Below are positions 25,464 to 36,856 of a stretch of 46,312 nt of DNA, piece after piece (position 1 is the first letter of the stretch; each line of letters opens with the position of its first letter). The stretch covers positions 1 to 46,312 of the forward strand of contig JAIMJQ010000011.1 of assembly GCA_020693165.1 (NCBI GenBank). Reading direction: 5' to 3'. The stretch is from Xanthomonas sp. GTDB lineage: Bacteria; Pseudomonadota; Gammaproteobacteria; Xanthomonadales; SZUA-5. The notes under the pieces are model-generated. The model worked only from the letters and a program-made list of their open reading frames with translations, made no database searches and was not told the DNA's origin. The translations under genes were made by a program, and so were the position numbers.

Positions 25464-25943
25464 ATGTTCCGTCGCCTGATTGCCCCGATCGCACTCGCCT
25501 GCGCACTGCTCACTCTCGGCGCCTGCCAGGAAGCCGCACCGCCGCCGGATCCGGCCAAGGTCGTACCGACGAATCCGTCCGACTCGATGGCCTGGAAGGC
25601 CTACGTCTCGGCGATTTCCAAGACGCTGGTGCCGGCCGACCAGAGTTCGCGCATCTTCGCGACCTTCGTCGAGCACAACCAGGACGCAGAGAAGACCGCG
25701 CGCACGGTCGAGAACATCAAGAACTTCATCGGCCGCGGCATCGCCGAGGGCACCACGATCCTGTTCGCGTCTCCGGACTCCCCGGTGGTGGCCGACATCG
25801 TCGAACAGGCCTTCGCCAACCCCAATCCGACCCTGCTCAAGGGCATTCGGGTGATCTTCATCGGTCAAAAGGCCGAAGAGGAGCGCGTGCGCGTGGCGGT
25901 CACAGCGTGGGGCGCATCGTTCGTGTTCCACGAAGCGAAGTAG
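25464..25943 (+). CDS. Putative lipoprotein, function unknown
   Basis: A 159-aa protein with a signal peptide and lipobox LTLGAC (Cys21), so a lipid-anchored periplasmic protein. The mature part has AYVSAISKTLVPADQSSRIFATFVE and FANPNPTLLKGIRVIFIGQKAEEERV. I do not recognise the family. GGAG sits upstream of the ATG. It lies between coaD and the ferredoxin and may share their transcript. Confidence 0.75.
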   Translation: MFRRLIAPIALACALLTLGACQEAAPPPDPAKVVPTNPSDSMAWKAYVSAISKTLVPADQSSRIFATFVEHNQDAEKTARTVENIKNFIGRGIAEGTTILFASPDSPVVADIVEQAFANPNPTLLKGIRVIFIGQKAEEERVRVAVTAWGASFVFHEAK

Positions 25944-27990
<2,047 letters not shown>

Positions 27991-27994
<4 letters not shown>

Positions 27995-28908
27995 GGGCCT
28001 GGTCGATCGAAGGCAATACCCAGCGTCTCGACGGCGGCGCGATGTTCGGCAATGTGCCGCGTGCGATGTGGGAACGCTGGCTGCCACCCGATGCCGACAA
28101 TCGCGTGCCGCTGTCCTGCCGGGCGCTGCTGGTCGAACTCGATGACGGCCGTCGGGTCTTGTTCGAAACCGGCATCGGCGCTTTCTTCGATCCGAAGATG
28201 CGTGCGCGCTTTGGCGTGCTCGAAGACCGCCATGTGCTGCTCGACTCGCTGGCCGCGCTGGGACTGAGCGACGCCGATATCGACGTGGTAGTCCTCAGCC
28301 ATCTGCATTTCGACCACGCCGGCGGCCTGCTGGCTGCGTGGAAACCGGAAACTCCGGCGCGCCTGTTGTTCCCCAGAGCGCGCTTCGTCGTCGGCCGCGA
28401 CCACTTTGAGCGCGCGCAGTCGCCGCACCCGCGCGACCGGGCGTCGTTCATCGCAGAGCTCAACCCACTATTGCTGGACTGCGGGAGACTGGAACTGGTC
28501 GACCTTGGCCCTGCCAACGCGATCGGCAGTCCCGGCGCGGTTCCCGCGCATTGCGAATCGCTGGGCGCCGATGTCGGCTTCTACGAATCGCATGGCCATA
28601 CGCCCGGTCTGATGCTGAGCGAAATCGGCGGCGACGGCGGCATCGTGTTCTGCGCCGACCTGATTCCCGGCAAGGCCTGGGTGCACCTCCCGGTGACCAT
28701 GGGCTACGACCGCTATCCAGAACTGCTGATCGACGAGAAGCGCCACTTCCTCGCCGACAAACTGCGCCGCGGCGTGCGCCTGTACTTTACCCACGACCCG
28801 AATATCGCCCACGCTGCCGTGCAGCAGGACGCAGCCGGACGCTACTCGACGCGCGACGAACAGCCCACGCTGATCGCCGCGGCAGTTCCCCAACCCGCCC
28901 TTGCCTGA
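27991..28908 (+). CDS. MBL-fold metallo-hydrolase
   Basis: A 305-aa metallo-beta-lactamase-fold protein. HLHFDHAGG is the HxHxDH zinc motif; later His/Asp ligands are in [12 protein letters not shown] and VFCADLIPG, with a C-terminal [13 protein letters not shown]. No signal peptide. The best match by eye is the quorum-quenching/hydrolase branch, but the substrate cannot be read from the sequence. It is coupled to ggt by a 4-bp overlap and followed 8 bp later by the DUF4920 gene. Confidence 0.88.
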
Positions 28909-28916
28909 GACGATCC

Positions 28917-29396
28917 ATGAACCTGACTCGATCTGCCCTTGTCGCCCTGTCACTACTCTTGTTCGCCCCGGCGTTCGCTGCCACCGAGCCGGAACCCGTT
29001 GCCGTGGTCGATGGTCATCCGGTCTACGGCGAGCAGATGCCCGCAGGTGATCCGACTGCCATTGGCCAGGTCCTGGCAGATGTCGATCGGTACGCCGGCA
29101 AGCCGCAGAAATTCAGCGGCCGCGTCACCAAGGTATGCCAGAAGAAGGGCTGCTGGATGGTGATCGCTGACGGCGAGCACAGCGCGCGCGTGATGTTTGG
29201 CGAGGACGATTTCTTCATCCCCAAAGACAGCAGCGGCAATGCCGTGGTCTATGGAACGCTGACCGCCAGGACCATCAGCGCGGGCATGGCCAAACATCTG
29301 GCGAAGGATGAAGGCAAAGACCCGGCTGAAGTGAAGGACGACGTTCAGGAAGTGCAGATCTCGGCGACCTCGGTGATGTTGCTGCCGGCGAGCTGA
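28917..29396 (+). CDS. Exported DUF4920 protein
   Basis: A 159-aa protein with a Sec signal (residues 1-21, ending APAFA). The core, YAGKPQKFSGRVTKVCQKKGCWMVIADGEHSARVMF, with a Cys pair six apart, is the DUF4920 signature. It is an OB-fold-like periplasmic domain of unknown function. Last gene of the ferredoxin-ggt-MBL-DUF4920 run, followed by an inverted repeat. Confidence 0.87.
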   Translation: MNLTRSALVALSLLLFAPAFAATEPEPVAVVDGHPVYGEQMPAGDPTAIGQVLADVDRYAGKPQKFSGRVTKVCQKKGCWMVIADGEHSARVMFGEDDFFIPKDSSGNAVVYGTLTARTISAGMAKHLAKDEGKDPAEVKDDVQEVQISATSVMLLPAS

Positions 29397-29415
29397 GGCG
29401 CCCCAGGTTTTGACT

Positions 29416-29488
29416 GTGTGGGTCCAGACTTGTCTGCACGCCTTTCTCACGCAGACGCCAGAGCGTCCAGACAAGCCTGGACCCACAC
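29416..29488. repeat. Long inverted repeat between converging genes
   Basis: Two 21-nt arms (29416-29436 and 29468-29488) pair with one mismatch around a 31-nt loop. It lies between the stop of DUF4920 and that of the leftward DUF6164-like gene, so it can serve as a bidirectional terminator. The arm sequence (gggtccagacttgtctg) resembles a dispersed repeat of Lysobacterales genomes. Confidence 0.6.
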
Positions 29489-29502
29489 CAGCTGAAACCC
29501 GG

Positions 29503-29871
29503 CTACTTTGACAGCAGCACGAACGGCAGCGCGATGGTCAGCACGATCAGCAGCACCACCGCCAGCAACTGCACCAGCATGCGCCCCGGGTGGGTGCGCA
29601 GCTCGCCGATGAAGGTCGGCGCCCTGCCCTCGCGCCGTTCAGCCTCGAGCTCTGCGCGCACCCGCACCACGCGCTGTTTCTGATAGGCGTCGAGCAAGCG
29701 CTTGACCTCGCCCGCGCGCTCAAGATCGCGCAGCCAGATCGCGCCAGCCGAAATACCCCAGAAGCCGGGCTGGGTCTCGTACCAGTCGACGTCGTGGCCA
29801 TCGAGCAGCGCGCGAATGTCCGCAGCCTCGTCGTCGGTGGCCATGCGCAGATTCAGCAGCAGCTTGGACAC
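29503..29871 (-). CDS. DUF6164-like small membrane protein
   Basis: A 122-aa protein. SKLLLNLRMATDDEAADIRALLDGHDVDWYETQPGFWGISAGAIW is the N-terminal domain, EAERREGRAPTF a linker, and the last about 30 residues (MLVQLLAVVLLIVLTIALPFVLL) one transmembrane helix. The N-terminal part resembles the DUF2007-type signal-transducing domain as I remember DUF6164 proteins. Start is GTG at 29871, preceded by GGAGG; the longer frame upstream is not homologous. Confidence 0.8.
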   Translation of the reverse strand: MSKLLLNLRMATDDEAADIRALLDGHDVDWYETQPGFWGISAGAIWLRDLERAGEVKRLLDAYQKQRVVRVRAELEAERREGRAPTFIGELRTHPGRMLVQLLAVVLLIVLTIALPFVLLSK

Positions 29872-29998
29872 GCGGCCTCCACGGCGTTCGCAGCGGTTTG
29901 TCGAGCCATCTGGATGAGGCAACCCGCGCCAATGCAGATCACGCGTAGCTGGGTCTGATGCTAACCCGCATTTCCCGCGCCGGTGCGAGAAATGCGGG

Positions 29999-30418
29999 TC
30001 AGGTGCCGTCGCCGCTGCCCTTATTCTGCTCGAACTGCGCCAGATCGCGCCGATCACGCTTGCTCGGTCGCCGCGGCGGCGGCTGATAGGCTTGTCGGGA
30101 CAATCGCTGTGCCTCGCGTTCCTTTTCGCGGCGCTCGATGCTGGCAGGCGTCTCCACGTAAAGCCCTGCCGCCTGCGTCGCCGGCCCACGTTTGGCGGCC
30201 AGCGCGGCGACCACCACTTCGAAGCGCTCGATCCCGCGTGAGATGGTCAGCGTGTCGTCAACATGGATCGCGCGCGCTGGTTTGCAGCGCGCGCCGTTGA
30301 TCTCGATCTTGCCGCCGTCGATGGCCTGCTTGGCCAGCGAGCGCGTCTTGAAGAAACGCGCCGCCCACAGCCACTGGTCGGCGCGGACGGCGAGTAGCGA
30401 GGAGGCATCGGTCGTCAC
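29999..30418 (-). CDS. hslR: Ribosome-associated heat shock protein Hsp15 (S4 domain)
   Basis: A 139-aa protein with an N-terminal S4 RNA-binding domain (VRADQWLWAARFFKTRSLAKQAIDGGKIEINGARCKPARAI) and a basic C-terminal tail. Hsp15 binds 50S subunits carrying a stalled nascent chain and helps rescue them. The GTG start overlaps the htpG stop (GTGA), so two heat-shock proteins are made from one transcript. Confidence 0.92.
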   Translation of the reverse strand: MTTDASSLLAVRADQWLWAARFFKTRSLAKQAIDGGKIEINGARCKPARAIHVDDTLTISRGIERFEVVVAALAAKRGPATQAAGLYVETPASIERREKEREAQRLSRQAYQPPPRRPSKRDRRDLAQFEQNKGSGDGT

Positions 30419-32316
30419 CCAAACAACAACCCATTCAAGCGCCGCACGAAGCCACTCGGGTCCTCCAACTGGCCGCCTTCGCTGAGCACCGCTTGCTCGA
30501 ACACCAACGTTGCCCATTCGGCGAAGCGCGCATCATCGGTTTCGGCAGCCAGTCGTGCGGTCAAGGCGTGGGCCGGATTCAGTTCCAGCGTCGGTGCGCC
30601 GCTGCCGGCGGCTTGCCCTGCCTGCTTGAGCAGGCGCTGTGTGTGCAGCGACAGTTCGTGCTGATCGACTACCAGTACCGCCGCCGAATCGCGCAGCCGC
30701 GCGCTGCCACGCACCGCCTTGACGCGCTCGCCGAGCACCGACTTCAACCGGTCGGCGAGGCCTTCGGGCAATTCCGCTGACACTGGCGGCGACGTGCTGC
30801 CCTCTGCATCCGGGATATTCGACAGATCGATATCACCCTTGGCCACCGACAGGAACGGCTTGCCGTCGAATTCGTGCAGGTAAGACAGCGCCCACTCGTC
30901 GATACGGTCCGAGGCCAGCAGCACTTCGACATCCTTGCCGTGGAAGGCCTCGAGATGCGGCGAGTTGCGCGCAGCCAGATGACTCTCGGCAGTGATGTAG
31001 TAGATCGCGGTCTGGTTCGGTCGCAGTCGGCCGAGGTAATCGGCAAGCGATACCGTCTGTGCGGAACCTTCAGACTTGGTCGAAGCGAATCGCAGCAACT
31101 TGGCGATGCGCTCGCGGTGCGCGTAGTCCTCGGTCAGGCCTTCCTTGAACACCTGTCCGAACTCGCGCCAGAAATCGGCGAACTTCTCCGGCTGGTCCTG
31201 CGCCAGCTTGTCGAGCATGTCGAGCACGCGCTTGATGATCGCCGAGCGGATCTGCTGGGTCAGCTTGTTGTCCTGCAGCAGCTCGCGCGACACGTTCAGC
31301 GGCAGATCGTCGGAGTCGACGACGCCGCGAACGAAACGCAGGTAGGCCGGCAGCAACTGCTCGGCGGCGTCCATGATGAAGACGCGCTTGATGTAGAGCT
31401 TGAGGCCGTGGCGCTCGTCGCGGCCATTGCCGTAGAGGTCGAACGGCGCCTTGGCGGGGATATACAGCAAGCTGGTGTAACTCTGGTTGCCCTCGACCTT
31501 GTTGTGGCTCCAGCTCAGCGCCTCGCCATCGGAGTGCGCGATGTGCTTGAAAAAGCCCTGATAGTCGTCGTCGCCGAGTTCAGCCTTCGGGCGCGCCCAC
31601 AATGCGGCGGCCTGGTTGACGTTTTCCATCGCCGCCGGAGCAGGCGTCTTGTCCTCAGCCTCCTCTGCGACCGGCTCGGCTTCACCGCGCATGCGGATCG
31701 GGAACGCGATGTGCTCGGAGTACTTGTGGATCAGCGAGCGCAGGCGCCACGGCGACAGGAACTCGCTTTCTTCTTCCTTCAGGTGCAGCACGATTTCGGT
31801 GCCGCGGCGCGCGTGTTCGATACGATCGACGCGGTATTCACCCTTGCCTTCCGAGCGCCACGATACGCCCTCGCTGGCGTCGGCGCCGGCGCGACGGGTG
31901 CGCAACTCGACTTCTCCAGCAACGATGAACGCCGAATAGAAGCCGACACCGAACTGGCCGATCAACTGCGCATCCTTGCGCGCATCGCCGCTCAGCGCAT
32001 CGAGGAAGCGCCGGGTTCCGGAGCGCGCGATGGTGCCGATGTTCTCGACCACCTCATCAAAACTCATGCCGATGCCGTTGTCGCGGATGGTCAGCGTGCG
32101 TGCGGCCTCGTCGACTTCGATCTCGATCGCCAGTTCCGGCTCGCCGGCGAGCAGTTCGGGCGCCTGCAGCGACTCGAAGCGCAGCTTGTCGAGCGCATCG
32201 GAGGCGTTCGACACCAGTTCGCGCAGGAAGATCTCCTTGTTCGAGTACAGCGAATGGATGACGAGATTGAGGACTTGCTGGACTTCTGCCTGGAAGGCGC
32301 GGGTCTCGGTGGTCAT
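30415..32316 (-). CDS. htpG: Molecular chaperone HtpG (Hsp90)
   Basis: A 633-aa Hsp90. The N-terminal GHKL ATPase domain contains [33 protein letters not shown] and [11 protein letters not shown]. The middle domain has [13 protein letters not shown] and [30 protein letters not shown]; the C-terminal domain is the dimerisation part. All conserved Hsp90 motifs are intact and the length is normal. It leads the htpG-hslR operon and has a sigma-32-like promoter just upstream. Confidence 0.97.
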
Positions 32317-32350
32317 GGTCGGGCAATCCTGGGTGGAAACCTGAGATGCG

Positions 32351-32383
32351 CTTAATTGGGGGCCCGCACCGGGAAAATCAATA
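32351..32383 (-). promoter_or_regulatory. Possible heat-shock (sigma-32-type) promoter of htpG
   Basis: Read on the minus strand, TATTGATTTT (complement of 32374-32383) is followed 11 nt later by CCCCCAATTAAG (complement of 32351-32362). This resembles a TTGAAA-like -35 and a CCCCATNT-like -10 and lies about 35 nt before the htpG start. It is a partial match and has not been tested. Confidence 0.4.
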
Positions 32384-32553
32384 CGGGTCGATCAGGCGAA
32401 CCCGAGGACACAGGCCCCGCCCGCGACCTTCGGGCGGCCGGTGAAGCTATCGCGCAAGCAGAGCCTGCTGGCGCCGGCACGCGGGTCAGTCTGGTGCGCA
32501 AACAAGGGCGCCGTCAGTGGCAGTCCGGCATCGACGCGGCATCGAGTTGCGCT

Positions 32554-33791
32554 ATGTTGGCAGCAGATTCCAGGAACCCGGAGAGCAACTTGCGCAGCGC
32601 CGACGCCACGCCCGCAAGGTTCGGGCAGGCGCCTGACTTCTCGTTGGTCCTTGGCGGCCCCCTGTACCAACTGTGGCGACGCGCGCACCTCGCCGACGAC
32701 GCACTGCGCATGGTGTTGCGCCGAATCCTGGCGATGGTATTCGCCGCCTGGCTGCCGTTGGCGCTGCCGTCCCTGGTCCAGGGCGACGTCTGCGGCGACA
32801 CCGGCGAGCTCACATTCCTGCACGACATTGAGTTGCATGTCCGTCTGCTGCTCGCGCTGCCGTTGCTGGTCATCGCCGAACTGGTCGTGCACCAGCGCAT
32901 GCGCCCGATGGTCGGTCACTTCCTGTCCAGCGGACTGGTCACCGATGCGGCCCGCGCCGATTTCATTGCCGCAGTGAATTCCGCGATCCGCCTGCGCAAT
33001 TCGATCACCGCCGAAGTGCTGCTGGCGGTCTTCGTCTACGCGGTGGGCGTGCTGGTTTTCTGGCCGTCATTGGTGGCAATCGATACCGCGGCCTGGTACG
33101 GCTCGGCAGCGGACGGCGTGCTCAGGCCGTCACTTGCCGGCTGGTGGATGGTGCTGGTGAGTCTGCCGCTGTTCCAGTTCATCCTGCTGCGCTGGTACTT
33201 GCGCCTGTTCATCTGGGCACGCTTCCTGTGGCGGGTGTCGAAGCTGGATCTCAACCTCATGCCGACGCACCCGGATCGTTGCGGCGGCCTCGGATTCCTG
33301 GCCGGGATCACCCAGGGATTCGCGCCGGTGCTGGTTAGGGCGTGCTGCTGGCCGGCCTGATGGCCAGCCGCATGTTCTTCGCCGGTGCCGTGCTGACCGA
33401 TTTCAAGCTCGAGGTCTTCGGCCTGGTCGCGGTGATGGTGTTCGCCGTGCTCGGACCATTGCTGGTATTCGCGCCGCGATTGGCGGCAGCCAAGCGCGCC
33501 GGCCTGCGCGAATACGGCGCGCTAGCGCATCACTATGCCAGCGCGTTCGATCGAAAGTGGCTGCGCGGCGGAGCACCCGCGAGCGAGGCGCTGGTCGGCA
33601 GCGCCGATATCCAGTCGCTGGCGGACATGAGCCACAGCTACAACGTCGTCAAGGAGATGCGGCCGGTCCTGTTCAACCTGAAAACGATCTCGCAGCTGGC
33701 CCTGACCACCCTGATTCCCGCAACGCCGCTACTACTGACGATCATGCCGCTGGAACAACTGCTGGATGCGCTGGTGAAGATGCTGTTCTGA
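32554..33791 (+). pseudogene. Membrane protein gene with a single-base frameshift
   Basis: The first frame (32554-33360) encodes residues up to GLGFLAGITQGFAPVLV and then runs into a stop. The second (from about 33342) continues with LLAGLMASRMFFAGAVL and ends with three more hydrophobic segments. Joining the two at gtgctggtt-agggcg (about 33335) by one inserted base (VLVQGVLLAGLMASR) restores one membrane protein of about 410 aa with five to six transmembrane segments. The C-terminal part also has SADIQSLADMSHSYNVVKEMRPVLF. A bacterial membrane protein family of unknown function. A true mutation and a sequencing or assembly slip look the same here. Confidence 0.75.
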
Positions 33792-33918
33792 CCGGCGCCG
33801 AAGCGTAGTCCGGTGCACGGCGCAGCCGTTCAGTGCGCCCGGACAACGAGGCCAACAAAGCGCCGGTGAGCGCGATGAAGCCGCGCACACCGGCCTACGA
33901 GAAGCGGCGGGGCCGATT

Positions 33919-34704
33919 TCACCCCATGATGTGCGCACCGCCGTCGACGTAGAAGGTCTCGCCGCTGAGGCGACGCGCATACGGCGTGGCGAGGAAGGCG
34001 CAGGTGAAGCCGACGTCCATGATGTCCACCAGTTCACCGAGCGGCGCGCGCTCGGCAGCCTGGGTCAGCATGACGTCGAAGTCCTTCAGACCCGAGGACG
34101 CGCGCGTTTTCAGCGGTCCCGGCGAGATCGGATGCACGCGGATGCGCTGCGGACCGAGTTCGTGTGCGAGGTAGCGACACGCGGCTTCCAGCGCGGCCTT
34201 GACCGGCCCCATCACGTTGTAGTTGGCAACCACCTTGTTGGCGCCGTAATAACGCATCGCGAACATGCTGCCGCCATCGGTCATCAGCGGCGCGGCGAGT
34301 CGCGCCATGCGGATGAACGAGTGCGTCGACACGTCCATCGCCTTGGCGAAGCCCTCGGCCGAGCAGTTCAACAGGCCGCCCTGGAGGTCTTCCTTGGGGG
34401 CCCAGGCAATCGAATGCACCAGGATGTCGAGCTTTCCCCATTGCGTACGGATCGCGTCGAACACCGCTTCGAGCTGGCCGGGCACGGAGACATCGAGCGG
34501 CAGGAAGATCGGTGCATCGATCTGCTGCGCCAGCGGCTCGACGAAGCGCCGCGCCTTCTCGTTGAGATAGGTCACGGCAACGTCCGCACCCAGTTCGCGA
34601 AAGGCGGCTGCGCAGCCCCAGGCGATCGAACTGTCGTTGGCGATGCCGACGACCAGCGCGCGCTTGCCTTCGAGCACGCGATTCTTCGCGGTAGCGGCGG
34701 TCAT
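33919..34704 (-). CDS. fabI: Enoyl-[acyl-carrier-protein] reductase (NADH)
   Basis: A 261-aa FabI, the last step in each fatty acid elongation cycle. The cofactor site is GIANDSSIAWGCAAAF (near residue 20). The catalytic pair is in MRYYGANKVVANYNVMGPVKAALEA (Tyr-x6-Lys), and HPISPGPLKTRA is the substrate loop. It overlaps ackA by ATGA and is the last gene of the leftward DUF3141-pta-ackA-fabI operon, an association also seen in other proteobacteria. Confidence 0.96.
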   Translation of the reverse strand: MTAATAKNRVLEGKRALVVGIANDSSIAWGCAAAFRELGADVAVTYLNEKARRFVEPLAQQIDAPIFLPLDVSVPGQLEAVFDAIRTQWGKLDILVHSIAWAPKEDLQGGLLNCSAEGFAKAMDVSTHSFIRMARLAAPLMTDGGSMFAMRYYGANKVVANYNVMGPVKAALEAACRYLAHELGPQRIRVHPISPGPLKTRASSGLKDFDVMLTQAAERAPLGELVDIMDVGFTCAFLATPYARRLSGETFYVDGGAHIMG

Positions 34705-35894
34705 GCCGATGCGCTCCCGTGCAGCAGGCGATACGTATGGGTGGCAATCATCAGTTCCTCGTTGGTCGGCAGCGTCCACACGGAAACCTTGCTGTCCGGC
34801 GCGCTGACGCGCGGACCAGCGGCGGCATTGGCCGCCGCGTCGATGCTGACGCCGAGCCAGGCAGCGTCAGCCATCACGCGCTCGCGCACCAGCGCCGAGT
34901 TCTCGCCGATGCCGGCGGTGAACACCAGCGCATCGAGGCCTCCGAGCGCCGCCACCAGCGAGCCGAGCTCACGACGGATGCGATACAGGAAAAGATCGAC
35001 CGCCAGTGCAGCGCGCGGATCGGCGTGACCCAGCAGCACGCGCATGTCGCTGGAAATGCCGGATACGCCGAGCAGCCCGGACTGGCTGTAGATCAGCTTC
35101 TCGATCGCGCGCGTATCCATGCCGCGCTGGTCCATCAGGTACAGGATCACGCCGGGGTCGATGGCGCCGCAGCGTGTGCCCATCATCAGGCCGTCGACCG
35201 CGGTGAATCCCATGGTGCTGGCGATGCTGTTGCCGCCGGCCAACGCGCACATGCTGGAACCGTTGCCCAGATGCAGCACGACGGTGCGACCCGCCGCTGC
35301 CTGCGCATCGACTTTCGGCAATGCCGAAGCGATGTACTCGTAGGACAGACCATGGAAACCATAACGGCGCACGCCGGCATCGTGCAGTTCCGCCGGCAGC
35401 GCGAAACGCTGGGCGAGGTCCGGGTTGCTGCGATGGAATGAGGTATCGAAGCACGCCACCTGCGGCAAGCCGGGCTGGCGTTCGAGCAACAGCTGGATCG
35501 GCTTCAGGTTGTGCGGCTGGTGCAGCGGCGCCAGCGGGATGTACTTCTCCAGCGAGGTCACCACCGACGCGTCGAGGCGCACCGGCTGGGTGTAGTCGAG
35601 GCCACCATGGACCACCCGATGACCGACGCCGAGCACGCGGCTCGACGCCAGTTGCTCGCGCACGAATGCGCCGATGTGTTCGATGCCGCCGGCATGGCCG
35701 AGCGCGGTGCCCTCGTCCCAGGATCGCTCCGCGACCACGGCACCGGCGGCAGCCTTGGCGACAAATCGCGGCCTGGTGTAGAGGCCCTCGATCTGTCCGC
35801 GCACGCTGGGCGCGAGTACGCCGTCGCGCGCCTCGAACGCCGAGAACTTGATGCTGGACGAGCCGGCGTTGATGACCAGGATGGCGTCGGTCAT
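34701..35894 (-). CDS. ackA: Acetate kinase
   Basis: A 397-aa acetate/propionate kinase converting acyl phosphate and ADP to acid and ATP. N-terminal ILVINAGSSSIKFS, VGHRVVHGG, RYGFHGLSYEYIA, LHLGNGSSMCAL and VFTAGIGENSALVRE are all present. The start is at the MTDAILV ATG; the longer frame lacks homology. It is preceded by 2 bp after the phosphotransacylase stop. Confidence 0.96.
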   Translation of the reverse strand: MTDAILVINAGSSSIKFSAFEARDGVLAPSVRGQIEGLYTRPRFVAKAAAGAVVAERSWDEGTALGHAGGIEHIGAFVREQLASSRVLGVGHRVVHGGLDYTQPVRLDASVVTSLEKYIPLAPLHQPHNLKPIQLLLERQPGLPQVACFDTSFHRSNPDLAQRFALPAELHDAGVRRYGFHGLSYEYIASALPKVDAQAAAGRTVVLHLGNGSSMCALAGGNSIASTMGFTAVDGLMMGTRCGAIDPGVILYLMDQRGMDTRAIEKLIYSQSGLLGVSGISSDMRVLLGHADPRAALAVDLFLYRIRRELGSLVAALGGLDALVFTAGIGENSALVRERVMADAAWLGVSIDAAANAAAGPRVSAPDSKVSVWTLPTNEELMIATHTYRLLHGSASA

Positions 35895-35896
35895 GG

Positions 35897-36841
35897 TCAA
35901 CCGGCCCTGGCGGCTTCGGCTTCGCGCTGGGCCTTGGCCACCAGCACTGCGATCGCACACGACGCCAGCCGCGCCAGCACCGAATCAGCGCGGCTGGTGA
36001 GGATGATCGGCACGCGCGCGCCGAGCACGATGCCGGCGGAATCGGCGCCGGCCAGGAACGACAGGCTCTTGGCCAGCATGTTGCCGGCTTCCAGGTCCGG
36101 CACCAGCAGGACGTTGGCGCGGCCGGCCACCGGCGACTTGATCTTCTTGACCTGGGCCGCTTCCATGCTGATCGCGTTGTCGAGCGCCAGCGGGCCGTCG
36201 AGCAGCGCACCGGTGATCTGCCCGCGATCGGCCATCTTGCACAGCGCCGCCGCCTCGATCGTCGACGGCACCTTGCTGGTCAGCGTTTCCATCGCCGACA
36301 GGATGGCCACGCGCACATCGGTCACTCCGAGTGCGTGTGCCAGATCGATGGCGTTCTGGCAGATATCGACCTTGTCCTCCAGCGTCGGTGCGATGTTCAC
36401 GGCGGCGTCGGTGATGATCAGCGGCGTATCGTGGTTGGGCACGTCCATCACGAAGCAATGGCTGACGCGCCGCGAAGTGCGCAGGCCGACATCGCGGCGC
36501 ACCACCGCGCCCATCAACTCGTCGGTGTGCAGGCTGCCCTTCATCAGGATTTCCGCACGACCGGCGCGGATCAGCGCCACCGCCTTCGCCGCCGAATCGT
36601 GGCTGTGCTCGGCGTCGACGATCTCGAAGGCGCTGATGTCGAGGTGGTTGGCGGCAGCCACTTCGCGGATGCGGTCCTGCGGACCCACCAGGATCGGCTT
36701 GATCAGGCCCGCCTTCGCCGCGTCCAGCGCAGCGGTCAACGAACTCAGATCGCACGGATGGGCGATCGCCACCGGCGTTGGCGGCAGATCGGCGCAGCGC
36801 GCGATCAGCCGTCGGTACTTGACGTGATTGTCTGCTTCCAT
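35897..36841 (-). CDS. Phosphate acetyl/butyryltransferase
   Basis: A 314-aa phosphotransacylase (Pta/Ptb C-terminal-type domain only), interconverting acyl-CoA and acyl phosphate. Blocks: AKAGLIKPILVGP, AEILMKGSLHTDELMGAVV, HCFVMDVPNHDTPLIITDAAVNI, ILSAMETLTSKVPSTIEAA, GPLALDNAIS, and LVPDLEAGNMLAKSLSFLAGADSAGIVLGA. Together with acetate kinase it makes an acyl-CoA-to-acid ATP-generating pair. Length and the absence of an N-terminal regulatory domain suggest the Ptb/short Pta type; acetyl or butyryl specificity cannot be read from sequence. Confidence 0.92.
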   Translation of the reverse strand: MEADNHVKYRRLIARCADLPPTPVAIAHPCDLSSLTAALDAAKAGLIKPILVGPQDRIREVAAANHLDISAFEIVDAEHSHDSAAKAVALIRAGRAEILMKGSLHTDELMGAVVRRDVGLRTSRRVSHCFVMDVPNHDTPLIITDAAVNIAPTLEDKVDICQNAIDLAHALGVTDVRVAILSAMETLTSKVPSTIEAAALCKMADRGQITGALLDGPLALDNAISMEAAQVKKIKSPVAGRANVLLVPDLEAGNMLAKSLSFLAGADSAGIVLGARVPIILTSRADSVLARLASCAIAVLVAKAQREAEAARAG

Positions 36842-36856
36842 GATTGGACTCCCTGA

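Noticed and set aside
30874..32355. 493-codon open frame on the plus strand
   Set aside because: It lies opposite htpG; the translated sequence has no domain and arises from codon bias.
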